From contig JBJEOA010000039.1 of the NCBI GenBank assembly GCA_051880475.1, positions 1 to 46,157 of the forward strand: a DNA stretch of 46,157 nucleotides, read 5' to 3'. The position numbers and the translations under genes are program-made. The number at the start of each line of letters is the position of its first letter. The first letter of the stretch is position 1. Under the pieces are notes generated by a model. It was not told the DNA's origin. It worked only from the letters and a program-made list of their open reading frames with translations, and did no database searches. Origin of the DNA: JAUUSJ01 sp051880475 (GTDB taxonomy: Bacteria > Bacillota > Clostridia > Lachnospirales > Lachnospiraceae). This document shows positions 9,068 to 18,199 of this stretch, in pieces.

Positions 9068-9295
9068 TTATCCCATTATTCCGTCAAAGTTTTCTTTTTT
9101 AATTTTCTTTAATTCTACACTTAATTTTATTAAGTTATGGTGAAATTCTTCATCAATTGATGAATTAAAAGCAATTTTATTCAACGTTACTTGCATATTT
9201 ATATACGAACTTTTCAAGTTAGAGGGAGGAGTATAAATAAGCATGCGGTTAAAATTTGGAAAATTATTCCATATTTCTCGAATAAATGCATCCAC
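9068..9295 (-). CDS. Possible small protein overlapping the queH end
   Basis: This 75-residue ORF starts inside the last 32 bases of queH in another frame and ends at 9068. The translation is plausible for a helical soluble protein (LSVELKKIKKENFDG near the end), with no cysteines and no motif I recognise. The ribosome binding region before the ATG (TTTTTGTGG) is weak. It would be the last gene of the addBA-queFH unit. It may equally be a chance ORF in A/T-rich sequence. The call rests only on its length, strand and position. Confidence 0.25.
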   Translation of the reverse strand: MDAFIREIWNNFPNFNRMLIYTPPSNLKSSYINMQVTLNKIAFNSSIDEEFHHNLIKLSVELKKIKKENFDGIMG

Positions 9296-9881
9296 AAAAA
9301 TTCTGTCTATACAAATGATGCTGCTCAGACAATTCTATCGAACGCTTAAACCCATTTTTCTTCTTAAAATCAGAAGGAAGAAAAGAAGAACGATATTCTT
9401 TTTCCATCTCTCTTCCAATTTCATTAATCCAGACTGCATTTTTATGAGGACTAATAGATAATGTCGTCGTAAAATAAGGATATTCATATTTATCAGCTAT
9501 AAAAGCAGCCTCTTTAAGACGCATTTTATAACATTCATAACATCTGCTTCCACCCTCTGGCTCTAATTCAAGCCCTCTTGCCATATCTAAAAATTCTTCT
9601 GGCTCATATCTTCCCTCTAAAATATCAACCTCATTTGGCAAATCCATCTCCGATATTAATCTCTTTACCTCTTCTACTCTCTTTTTATACTCTCCCTCAT
9701 CCGTAATATTAGGATTATAAAAAAATACTGTAATTTTAAAGTAATTTGATAAATATTCTAGCACGTAACTGCTGCAAGGGGCACAACAGGCGTGAAGAAG
9801 AAGTTTTGGAGTCTGATTTTCTAATGTCTTTAATACCTTTTCTAATTCTTTTTGAAAATTCGGCTTTGGTGTATTTGTCAT
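9264..9881 (-). CDS. queH: Epoxyqueuosine reductase QueH
   Basis: QueH carries out the last step of queuosine synthesis, reducing epoxyqueuosine to queuosine in tRNA; it is a non-homologous replacement for the cobalamin-dependent QueG. The 205-residue protein has the family's hallmark N-terminal HACCAPCSSY motif with adjacent Cys32-Cys33, a central SRCYECYKMRL cysteine pair, and a C-terminal FCGCIYS; these cysteines bind the metal/iron-sulfur centre. It begins 9 bases after the queF stop, with AGGATGG as ribosome binding site. QueF upstream and queA at 27,650 supply earlier steps of the same pathway. Confidence 0.93.
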   Translation of the reverse strand: MTNTPKPNFQKELEKVLKTLENQTPKLLLHACCAPCSSYVLEYLSNYFKITVFFYNPNITDEGEYKKRVEEVKRLISEMDLPNEVDILEGRYEPEEFLDMARGLELEPEGGSRCYECYKMRLKEAAFIADKYEYPYFTTTLSISPHKNAVWINEIGREMEKEYRSSFLPSDFKKKNGFKRSIELSEQHHLYRQNFCGCIYSRNME

Positions 9882-9890
9882 CTTACCATC

Positions 9891-10382
9891 CTATCTATTA
9901 TCAATTTTTTCTGGATACATATCATGCCAAGAAAGACGAAGCCAAGCCACATCCTCCCATTTTGTCCCAGGTTTTCCATAATTCACATAAGGATCAATAG
10001 AAATTCCACCTCTTGGGGTGAATTTTCCCCAAACCTCAATATATTTTGGGTCCATAAGCTCAATTAAATCTTTCATAATAATATTCATGCAGTCTTCGTG
10101 AAAATCTCCATGATTTCTAAAACTATAAAGATAAAGTTTTAAAGATTTACTCTCTACCATTTTTTCTCCCGGCACATAGGAAATATGAATTGTCGCAAAA
10201 TCTGGCTGTCCTGTAATTGGACAAAGACTTGTAAACTCTGGACAATTAAATTTCACAAAATAATCATTACCTGGATGTTTATTTGCAAATACCTCTAATA
10301 CTGTTTTATCATAATCTGTTGGGTACTTTGTCTTTTGATTTCCAAGTAATGTAATTCCTTCCATCTCATTTTTTTCTCTCAT
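9891..10382 (-). CDS. queF: NADPH-dependent 7-cyano-7-deazaguanine reductase
   Basis: QueF reduces the nitrile of preQ0 to the aminomethyl group of preQ1, the base inserted into tRNA by Tgt. It is the short (YkvM-like, unimodular) type of about 163 residues, in the T-fold family. The catalytic Cys54 and Asp61 are in FTSLCPITGQPDF, and the QueF signature is visible as VESKSLKLYLYSFRNH near residues 76-91. The start at 10382 follows AGGAGAGAGAAT. It lies 21 bases after the addA stop, so it is probably co-transcribed with addBA. Confidence 0.95.
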   Translation of the reverse strand: MREKNEMEGITLLGNQKTKYPTDYDKTVLEVFANKHPGNDYFVKFNCPEFTSLCPITGQPDFATIHISYVPGEKMVESKSLKLYLYSFRNHGDFHEDCMNIIMKDLIELMDPKYIEVWGKFTPRGGISIDPYVNYGKPGTKWEDVAWLRLSWHDMYPEKIDNR

Positions 10383-10403
10383 ATTCTCTCTCCTTTTCGT
10401 TTT

Positions 10404-13400
10404 TTATTTTTTAATCTCATAAAACTTCCTTCTTGAAAAAGCATATAAATATGTCTCTTTCACTTTTTTTCCTGTCATCTGCTCTAATGCCCTCTTATAA
10501 TAGAGAAGCTGTGTTTTATATCGAGAAATCCAAGCAGCTTCCTCTCCCTCTGGGATAAAATCTGTCTTGTAATCAATGATAACAATACCATCTTCTTCCT
10601 CAAAATACAAATCAATAATACCTTGAATTAAGACAAATTCCTCACTGTCTTTGTCTAGTTCTATTTCTCTCATTGGCATCCCTATCATAAATTGTCGCTC
10701 CTTATGGAGATAACCTTTTTTCGCAGCTTTTGTCATCCGTCTTCCAATTTCACTATTCCAAAGCGAATATAGATAAGTTTTTTTACCAGCTTGGTATTCT
10801 CTTTCGTCGATTTGGCCACTTTGCAGTAATTTTTCCATCTGTTCTTCTAAACTTCTTCTACTATCTATTTTAGAAAAATCCAATAGCTCCAAAATTTTAT
10901 GCACCGCTGTACCTCTTGCGACGGATAAAAGTTCCTCTTTCTCTTGAATAAACGATGGAACCGTTTTTACGAAGGAATCCTCTTCTATATCGATATCAAA
11001 ATTTATCCCCTCATCTAGCTGACTATCTTCCCATGAAACTAACTGATTAGCCTGTCTATCTTCGTCATCTTCTGGCATCGCTCTCTTAAGCTCAGATACA
11101 GACCATTTTCCTCTCGCCTCAATCGCATCTTGATTTGGATACTGATACTTAAATTGATTGTAAATTTTTTCCTTCTCTGCTTTTTCGCCTTTCCACTTTG
11201 TTTTTAACAGTTCTTCTTTTGTTATTTCTTCTCCTAAAACTTTCTCCACCTTTTGCATCACAATCTTTTGTGGAGATATAACATGGATAGAAAATAAGTT
11301 TTTTTCTTCATCGATATAAGATATATTTCCCTCTTTTTCTATTGCGTAATCGGAAAATATTTTATCTGTACATTTTTCGTTGCAAAGAGCCGGCAAAATC
11401 CACTCAATAAAACTTTTCCCTCTCATCATTGTAAGATAGGATAATCCTTTTTTCCTGTGAGATGGACTTCCAAACGGTTTCTTTATAAAGCTCATAAGTC
11501 CCTTTACTGTGGCAGTCAAAATCAATTTTTCTTTTGCTCTTGTAAGTGCAACATAAAGAACACGAAGTTCTTCTTGAAGCATTTCAATCTTTAACTGCTC
11601 TTGTAAAAATTTTTTCTGGAGCGTCGGTGTTTTTTCTCGATTTATATAATCGATATTATCTACTCCAATATAATAATCTTGATGAAGCACAATTTTTTGA
11701 TTGATATCCATATAATTAAATTTCTTTGATAAATTGCTGACAAAAACAACCGGAAATTCAAGTCCCTTACTCTTATGAATACTCATAATACGAACAGCAT
11801 CATCCTCAACAAGCCCTGTGCTTAGGCCAAACTCTTCCTCATAATTGTCAAGTTGTCTAATATAGCGAATAAATTGGAATAATCCCCGATAGCTCGTCTC
11901 CTCATATTTTGCCGCTTTTTGCATCAGCATATCAAGATTTGCCTGTCTTCTCTCCCCGTTTGACATTCCCTTTACATATTGATAATATCCAGTTTTTTCA
12001 AAAGAAGACCAAATTAAATCTTCAATAGATAAATACGTCTTTTCCTCCCGAAGCTCTCCTAAAATATCTAAAAATCCCGAAAGTTTTTGCTTTAATTTTT
12101 CATCGCTTCCTGTTTCAAGATAAAATTCAAGATACTCATAAAAGGAATAAGAACTTCTCTTCTCATGTACAACAAGATTTCGAATCATGGCAAGCTCCTC
12201 AGCGGTTACTGCCACAATCGGCGAGCGAAGTACTGCCACCAGCGGGATATCTAGATATACATTATCAATAATTTCTAAGAGACTAATTGCCGTCTTAATT
12301 TCTGTCGCATGAAAAGAGCTTTTAGAACTATCCATATGAACAGGAATTCCCTCCTCACTCAACACTTCCTCAAACACTTCTGCCGTTCCTTGCATCGTTC
12401 GAAGCAGTATTGCGATATCTTCGTATTTTACTTTTCTTTTTTGTCCTGAATTTCTATCATCCTCTACAAAAAATTCTTTTTCTCCCTCTACTAATTCTTT
12501 TATTCTCTTCGCAACAATCTTTGCCTCAAGCTCAAGTTTTGTATAATCTTCTTCTGTCTCATCCACCTCGTCATTTTCTAAGTCAGCTTCTTTTTTTTCC
12601 ATATTTAAAAGGAAAACCTCGGTTATATTTCTATCTTCATTCCAATCTGGAAATTGTCTAGAAGGCACAAGACGATTTTTCTCTCCATACGTCATTTTCG
12701 CAAAATCTTCTTGCATCGTCTGATAAAAAATATAATTTACAGCCTCAAGCACTTCCCACCGGCTTCTAAAATTATTTCGAAGCTCGATTTTTTTATCTCG
12801 AACTTGTCCCTCCTCATATCTCTCATATTTATTTTGAAAAATTTCTGGTCTAGCCATACGAAACTTATAAATACTTTGCTTCATATCACCCACCATAAAA
12901 AGATTTCCCTTTGTTCTCTCCTCAGAGATAGTCGTAAGAAGAAGCTCTTGAACCATATTGCTATCTTGATACTCATCGATAAAAATTTCTCTATAATGTT
13001 TTCTAAGCTCTAATGCTATCTCACTTGGCTTTGCAATTATTTCATCCCCATTTTCCTCATACTCATCGACAAATAATTCAAGAGCAAAATGTTCTAAATC
13101 GTGAAATTCAAATACATTTTTTTCCCGTTTTTTCTCCTGAAATCGGTCATAAAAATCAATCACTAAATCAATCATCGCCTCGACTGTTGGAGCTACTTTT
13201 TTTATCTGCTCAAATTGCTCCCTCATTCCATAAAAGAAAAATTTCTCTCGAATATCTTGGACTATTTTCTTTGCGTTATCTCGAATCTCTTTTATTGGCT
13301 CTAATTGCTCTTTCGTATATCCTGCTTCTTTCTCTTTTTTAGTAAGAACTGGCCATCTTGGAAAAGCTATTTTATCTAATATCTCTTTACATTCTTGATA

Positions 13401-14186
13401 TCTTTCCTTTTTCAGAGCTTCCTTTATTATATTTAACTCTTTCTTTAAGATTTCTTCTACCTTTAAAGTCAAAATACTGCTATCCGACAAAGCATATAAA
13501 AGATTTTGCTCACATTCTCTCAACTGTTTTTTCGCATTTTTTATGAGATTTTTCATCCAGTTACTTTGCTCTAGCTCTCTCTCGTTTTCAACTAAAAATC
13601 CGTTCTTCGCCTCTAATAGCCATTGCTTTGGTCTTGGACTGCTGATACAAAACTCATATATTTTTAAAATGAGCTCCTCTATTACCTTATCCGTCTTTCC
13701 AGGGGCATAACTTTCTACTAGCACTAAAAATTGCTCCGTTGGCTCACTGTATTGCTCCTCTAAAATCTCCTCTAATACTTCTTGTTTTAAAAGTGCCATC
13801 TCCCCCTCTTCACCAATTCGAAAATTAGGGTCTAGAGATAGCTGATAAAAATAATTTTTTACTGTATCCATACAAAAACTATGAATGGTCGTAATCTGAG
13901 CTCTGTGAATCAGTGATATCTGCTTTAACAAATGCTCGTTTGCTGGTTGTTTAGCAAGCTCTTCCTCAAGTTTTTTCTCGATTCTCTCTCTCATCTGAGA
14001 TGCGGCAGCCTTTGTAAATGTCACGACAAGTATCTGGTCTAAATCTATTGGATGCTCCTCATCTAATACCATCTGAACAATACGCTCTACTAAGACAGCT
14101 GTCTTACCTGAACCTGCTGCCGCCGACACTAATAAATTACAATTTCTCGCATCAATGATTTCTTTTTGTTGTCTTGTCCACGCCAT
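10404..14186 (-). CDS. addA: ATP-dependent helicase/nuclease subunit A
   Basis: AddA is the UvrD-type 3'-5' helicase and nuclease subunit of AddAB, which resects double-strand breaks to a Chi-like site for RecA loading. The 1,260-residue protein carries Walker A SAAAGSGKTA (21-30), the DEYQDSN helicase motif near 405, VGDMKQSIYKFR nearby, RIMSIHKSKGLEFPVVF near 780, and YVALTRAKEKL. The C-terminal RecB-family nuclease motif IVIIDYKTDFI is near 1,205. It overlaps the end of addB by 35 bases, implying tight co-expression, and queF follows. Confidence 0.96.
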   Translation of the reverse strand: MAWTRQQKEIIDARNCNLLVSAAAGSGKTAVLVERIVQMVLDEEHPIDLDQILVVTFTKAAASQMRERIEKKLEEELAKQPANEHLLKQISLIHRAQITTIHSFCMDTVKNYFYQLSLDPNFRIGEEGEMALLKQEVLEEILEEQYSEPTEQFLVLVESYAPGKTDKVIEELILKIYEFCISSPRPKQWLLEAKNGFLVENERELEQSNWMKNLIKNAKKQLRECEQNLLYALSDSSILTLKVEEILKKELNIIKEALKKERYQECKEILDKIAFPRWPVLTKKEKEAGYTKEQLEPIKEIRDNAKKIVQDIREKFFFYGMREQFEQIKKVAPTVEAMIDLVIDFYDRFQEKKREKNVFEFHDLEHFALELFVDEYEENGDEIIAKPSEIALELRKHYREIFIDEYQDSNMVQELLLTTISEERTKGNLFMVGDMKQSIYKFRMARPEIFQNKYERYEEGQVRDKKIELRNNFRSRWEVLEAVNYIFYQTMQEDFAKMTYGEKNRLVPSRQFPDWNEDRNITEVFLLNMEKKEADLENDEVDETEEDYTKLELEAKIVAKRIKELVEGEKEFFVEDDRNSGQKRKVKYEDIAILLRTMQGTAEVFEEVLSEEGIPVHMDSSKSSFHATEIKTAISLLEIIDNVYLDIPLVAVLRSPIVAVTAEELAMIRNLVVHEKRSSYSFYEYLEFYLETGSDEKLKQKLSGFLDILGELREEKTYLSIEDLIWSSFEKTGYYQYVKGMSNGERRQANLDMLMQKAAKYEETSYRGLFQFIRYIRQLDNYEEEFGLSTGLVEDDAVRIMSIHKSKGLEFPVVFVSNLSKKFNYMDINQKIVLHQDYYIGVDNIDYINREKTPTLQKKFLQEQLKIEMLQEELRVLYVALTRAKEKLILTATVKGLMSFIKKPFGSPSHRKKGLSYLTMMRGKSFIEWILPALCNEKCTDKIFSDYAIEKEGNISYIDEEKNLFSIHVISPQKIVMQKVEKVLGEEITKEELLKTKWKGEKAEKEKIYNQFKYQYPNQDAIEARGKWSVSELKRAMPEDDEDRQANQLVSWEDSQLDEGINFDIDIEEDSFVKTVPSFIQEKEELLSVARGTAVHKILELLDFSKIDSRRSLEEQMEKLLQSGQIDEREYQAGKKTYLYSLWNSEIGRRMTKAAKKGYLHKERQFMIGMPMREIELDKDSEEFVLIQGIIDLYFEEEDGIVIIDYKTDFIPEGEEAAWISRYKTQLLYYKRALEQMTGKKVKETYLYAFSRRKFYEIKK

Positions 14187-17100
14187 CTTCTTCCCCTCCT
14201 TTCTTCTCCTTCTTATGAATCAGCTCTAAAATTTTCTCTTTATCTAAATCCGCAAACTTGCGATACTTATTTTCCATAAGTTTCGTGTCAAAATCACAGA
14301 TATCTAAATATTCACAGTAATCGCAAGAACTCCTCTTAGCATGCTTACAAGGGGAAATGGCAATATTTCCACTTAAAATTTCATTTCCCATTCTCACCAT
14401 GGAATCTTTAACATACTCCCCAATCTCTAAAAATTGTTCGGTATCAACCGCACTTGATGTCTTAGAAGGTTCTCCATTTTTCGTAAAGGAAATAGGAATA
14501 GAAATCGGCTTATCACTATTTTCTAAATGTGCCAATAGCTCTTTTTCTTGGTTTACAAGCCCACTCATCTTCATTTGTTTTAAGAGTTCTTCTTGTAAAT
14601 CTTTTGATTTCGTCCCATCTATAATCGGGTCTTTCATATTATAATAAAAAACCCCCGCCGGAATTACTTTTTTCTTTGTTTCTTTTTGCTGCAACTCAAG
14701 TGCTACATTCATATAAGCGAGAAGTTGAATCTGAAGTCCATAATATAAATCAAATATTTCAAAAGAAGTATTTCCTGATTTATAGTCCACAACCTTTATA
14801 TAAATGGCATCTGAATCTTCATATTTATCAATTCGGTCTATCACGCCAGACAGCTCCATTTTCGCCCCGTTTTCAAGCTGCAAAGTGACAGAAGATAAAT
14901 CTCTTCTTGTCTTAAAATCAAATTCGAACGCATATGGTTCAAAATCTCCAAGCTTAATATGCGACTGCAACGCCCAGATTGTTCTCTTGGCAATTCTCTC
15001 AAACGTATGCATCATATAGCGATTTCTCGCCGAATCATTTAATACATCTAAGTGATATTCCTCCACTGCCTCTAGCACGCATTTTGTCGTCAAACTATCT
15101 CTTTGCTCATCTGTTATTGTCTTCCAGTCATATTCCGAAGACTGTGATATGTTTTTGGAAAATAATTCCATCGTCTTATGAAGGATATTTCCGATGTCAA
15201 TAGAATAAATCTTATACTCAGACCTCTCCTCAAGTGCTAATCCATAGCGAAGAAAATGTGCAAACGCACATCCCGCATATCGCTCTAATCTCGTAACACT
15301 ATTTTTCATATTGATGCCGTAGAGGGCACGAGCCACTGCTCTTGAGAGAGGAGATTCCTGATTTCGATAGAAAATACTTAAAATCATACGCTCAAGCTCT
15401 AGACGCCCTTTTGGAGATTCAGAAAAGATTTCTGCCATCGCCTCCCACTGTTTTGTCTGTTTTCCACTTAAATATGCCAAAAGACCTTCCAACATATACT
15501 CAAAACTATCTTCTCTTGTAAAAATTTTCCTATCTGTACTCTGACTCTCATCCTCTATTAAAATTTCTGGAAAAAGTTGAATCATACGATTAATTAAAAA
15601 AGACGGACGAATCGTCTTTCCATCTAAATCAATCTTAGATAGGCTAAAATATATTTTTTCTGATGGTTTTGTCATATTAATATAGAGATAAAATTGCTGA
15701 ATATATGCTTCCTCTCTCGTCGTCGGAGCAAGCTCCATATCCGTCACTTTTAATCTTTCTCTTTCCGCATCACTAAGTACCCCGTGAGACGGAGCATTTT
15801 TAGGGATAACGCCCTCATTAATTCCCATAAAAAATAAAACTTTAATATTTTTTAGTCTTGTACGCTCAATATCACCGACTACAATCTGGTCAAGACCTGG
15901 AGGAATCACTCCAAGTTTCATTTCCTTCCAACCGACATCAAGCATTTTTTCAAGTTCCCGAACTGAAATCTTATCCTTTCCAAGAATCTCTACTAATTTC
16001 TCCATTAACTGTATCACGGCTCCAAAAACTTGGTCATAAATTTTAGCTAATACTTTATCTCCACTTTCCTCAAAAGAAAGCTGTGCCTCTTTTAATTTTT
16101 TTTCATAATTCATTCTGTCAAAAAATTCATAAAGTGCAACCATTTTTTCTTCTAATATAATATCAGCCTTTAGTTTTTCCCGAATTTCTAAAATTTCATC
16201 TACAAATTTCTCTCTTACCGTGTTTAAATACGCAATCTCTTCCTCATCATATTTTCTCGGCTTTCTCGTAAATTTCTTCTTCCAAGCAGAGAATCCTCGA
16301 ATTCCCGTCGCCATAATATAACTGTCTAGTCTATCTACATCCAAACTTGAAATATCACTCATCCCCGCCTTCAAATATCGAAATACCGTATCATACGAAA
16401 AATCATACTCCACCATTGCCAATACTGCTCGAATACTCTCAATAAAAGGATTATTTAAAACGCCCTTTGTTCTATCCATAAAATAAGGGATATGAAGTCT
16501 ATCAAACGCTCTTTGCAAAGCACTCTCGTATCTTGTCTGGTCTCCCGTCACCACAGCAATATCACGGTATGATAATTTCTCCTCTCTCACAAGCTCTGCA
16601 ATTTTTCTTGCCACCATCAAGGATTCTGTTTTTGGATTTTGACTAACGAAAATCTGAATATTTTTCGTTTTCTTCGTATAACTTCTAAATGGATAGCGAA
16701 AGATATTTTTTTCTAAATGTGCGAGTTCCTCATTTTTCAAAAAACGATACGGAATTTTTTCATCGATAACAAAATCTCTTTTTATCTTTACTCCATTTTC
16801 TTTGGCAATTTCTTTCACTTTAAAAATAGTTCTCTTGCTCATGGCAAAAAGCTCATATTCTTTTATTTCTCTAAAAAATTGCTCCCTTGGGTCAATTGTC
16901 ACTGTAATAAAAATATTTTTCGCTACTTTCATAAGTTCTGCAAGCAAACTATATTGGACAGGGGTAAAACCTGTAAATCCATCAATTAAAATTGTACTAT
17001 TTTTTAATAATTTTGATTTCGATACTTTTGTGGCTAAAAGGTCTAAAATCTGCTCTGCGACAATATAATGCTCTCCCATAAACTGCTCAAAACTTTGCAA

Positions 17101-17586
17101 CATTATTTTTGCCTCCTGCAGTTTATAAGAAAGAAGTGTGTTTTGTGGAAGCTTTTTTAGCATTTCATCTAATTCCCTCTCTCCCACATGATATTGATAA
17201 AATTCAGAGAGCAAAGATTTCATCTCGTCCACGAATCCTGGCTTATCTGCCGACGCACCAAAGATTTTAAATTCCTTTTTTTTCTCCTCTAAAAGCTTTC
17301 GGATAACCATATTTTTTCCGATATCTTCTAGAATTGCTTTTGGCTGTTCTCTAAGTTCCTCGAAAATGCGATAAGAAAGCCTGTGAAAACTAATCATATC
17401 AATATTCATCGTTCCGTGGCAAGGATGCATCTCTATCACTTCCTTTTGTGTCTGCCACGTAAACTGCTCTGGAACGAGAATAAAAAAATTTTCATCCGGT
17501 CTTTTTATCGATTCGTCTATTATTTCTTGATACATAAGATGAGATTTTCCACTTCCACTGCTTCCTAAAATCATCTGTATCGCCAT
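14152..17586 (-). CDS. addB: ATP-dependent helicase/deoxyribonuclease subunit B
   Basis: AddB is the second subunit of AddAB, with a degenerate helicase region thought to recognise the Chi-like sequence and a 5'-3' strand nuclease. The 1,144-residue length is usual. Walker A is GSSGSGKSH (8-16). The iron-sulfur staple of AddB is visible as one Cys in RYAGCAFAHFLRYG followed by C1088, C1091 and C1097 (SSCDYCEYLDIC). The nuclease motif is VVDYKSGN. The ATG at 17586 follows GGAGGGGATGAT. It is divergent from the gene at 17701 and heads the addB-addA-queF-queH unit. Confidence 0.96.
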   Translation of the reverse strand: MAIQMILGSSGSGKSHLMYQEIIDESIKRPDENFFILVPEQFTWQTQKEVIEMHPCHGTMNIDMISFHRLSYRIFEELREQPKAILEDIGKNMVIRKLLEEKKKEFKIFGASADKPGFVDEMKSLLSEFYQYHVGERELDEMLKKLPQNTLLSYKLQEAKIMLQSFEQFMGEHYIVAEQILDLLATKVSKSKLLKNSTILIDGFTGFTPVQYSLLAELMKVAKNIFITVTIDPREQFFREIKEYELFAMSKRTIFKVKEIAKENGVKIKRDFVIDEKIPYRFLKNEELAHLEKNIFRYPFRSYTKKTKNIQIFVSQNPKTESLMVARKIAELVREEKLSYRDIAVVTGDQTRYESALQRAFDRLHIPYFMDRTKGVLNNPFIESIRAVLAMVEYDFSYDTVFRYLKAGMSDISSLDVDRLDSYIMATGIRGFSAWKKKFTRKPRKYDEEEIAYLNTVREKFVDEILEIREKLKADIILEEKMVALYEFFDRMNYEKKLKEAQLSFEESGDKVLAKIYDQVFGAVIQLMEKLVEILGKDKISVRELEKMLDVGWKEMKLGVIPPGLDQIVVGDIERTRLKNIKVLFFMGINEGVIPKNAPSHGVLSDAERERLKVTDMELAPTTREEAYIQQFYLYINMTKPSEKIYFSLSKIDLDGKTIRPSFLINRMIQLFPEILIEDESQSTDRKIFTREDSFEYMLEGLLAYLSGKQTKQWEAMAEIFSESPKGRLELERMILSIFYRNQESPLSRAVARALYGINMKNSVTRLERYAGCAFAHFLRYGLALEERSEYKIYSIDIGNILHKTMELFSKNISQSSEYDWKTITDEQRDSLTTKCVLEAVEEYHLDVLNDSARNRYMMHTFERIAKRTIWALQSHIKLGDFEPYAFEFDFKTRRDLSSVTLQLENGAKMELSGVIDRIDKYEDSDAIYIKVVDYKSGNTSFEIFDLYYGLQIQLLAYMNVALELQQKETKKKVIPAGVFYYNMKDPIIDGTKSKDLQEELLKQMKMSGLVNQEKELLAHLENSDKPISIPISFTKNGEPSKTSSAVDTEQFLEIGEYVKDSMVRMGNEILSGNIAISPCKHAKRSSCDYCEYLDICDFDTKLMENKYRKFADLDKEKILELIHKKEKKGGEEDGVDKTTKRNH

Positions 17587-17700
17587 ATCATCCCCTCCTT
17601 CTTCTCTCCCTCATAGGAGTTTTGTCATATCTCCTTTTCTATTCGCATACATTATAATAGTTTCGCAGTAATCCTGCTCTTAGCATAAAGGAGAATCTCT

Positions 17701-18141
17701 ATGAGCTCTAATACAAAAATATTTATTTTTAAGGCAAAGGAATTAATTTATACCGCTCTTTTTATTCTATTCGGTGTAGTTCTCCTTTTACTCCTTATCT
17801 TTTTCTTACTCCCTAAAAATAAATCGGGAGAAGAACTCACTCCCACAATGAAATACAATGCTGGTATTTACACTTCCACAATGAATCTTGGGGGAACAAC
17901 CTTAGATTTAAAAGTTGTTGTAGACCGACAAAAAATCAAGTCCATCTCCATACCTGATATGGATGAATCTATCAACGCACTCTATCCCCTTCTAAAACCA
18001 ACTATCGACGATATTAATAAGCAACTTGAAACGATAGATAATATCGACGAGCTAACTTTTCAAAATGAAAGCCAATACACAAATACAATTTTAAAACAGG
18101 CAATAAAAAATGCTATGCAAAAAGCAAATTTATCCAAATGA
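17701..18141 (+). CDS. Membrane-anchored protein with FMN-binding-like domain
   Basis: This is a 146-residue protein with an N-terminal transmembrane segment (about 16-38, rich in Leu and Phe, followed by LPKNKSGEE), so the rest is probably outside the cell. The remainder resembles an FMN_bind-type domain: YNAGIYTSTMNLGG, then LDLKVVVDRQKIKSISI, and a C-terminal helix after SQYTNTILKQAIKNAM. The usual flavinylation motif (SGAT with Thr) is replaced by ESQYT, so covalent flavin attachment is doubtful. AAGGAGAATCTCT precedes the ATG. It is divergent from addB and convergent with nadE. Its function is unknown and the domain resemblance is by eye. Confidence 0.7.
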   Translation: MSSNTKIFIFKAKELIYTALFILFGVVLLLLLIFFLLPKNKSGEELTPTMKYNAGIYTSTMNLGGTTLDLKVVVDRQKIKSISIPDMDESINALYPLLKPTIDDINKQLETIDNIDELTFQNESQYTNTILKQAIKNAMQKANLSK

Positions 18142-18198
18142 GACAAAAAGTCAGGAAAATACTTCCAAATTAAGAAATTATTTTCCTGACACTGTCTC
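18140..18198. terminator. Terminator between the 17701 gene and nadE
   Basis: GTCAGGAAAATA (18150-18161) and TATTTTCCTGAC (18179-18190) form a 12-bp perfect stem, with an outer GAGACA/TGTCTC pair. On the minus strand the inner stem is followed by TTTTT, so it fits best as the nadE terminator. It can serve both convergent genes. Confidence 0.75.
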
Positions 18199-18199
18199 T

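Noticed and set aside
17651..17658. Overlapping divergent TATAAT boxes between addB and the 17701 gene
   Set aside because: ATTATAAT reads as TATAAT on both strands, but neither direction has a convincing -35, so no promoter feature was entered.
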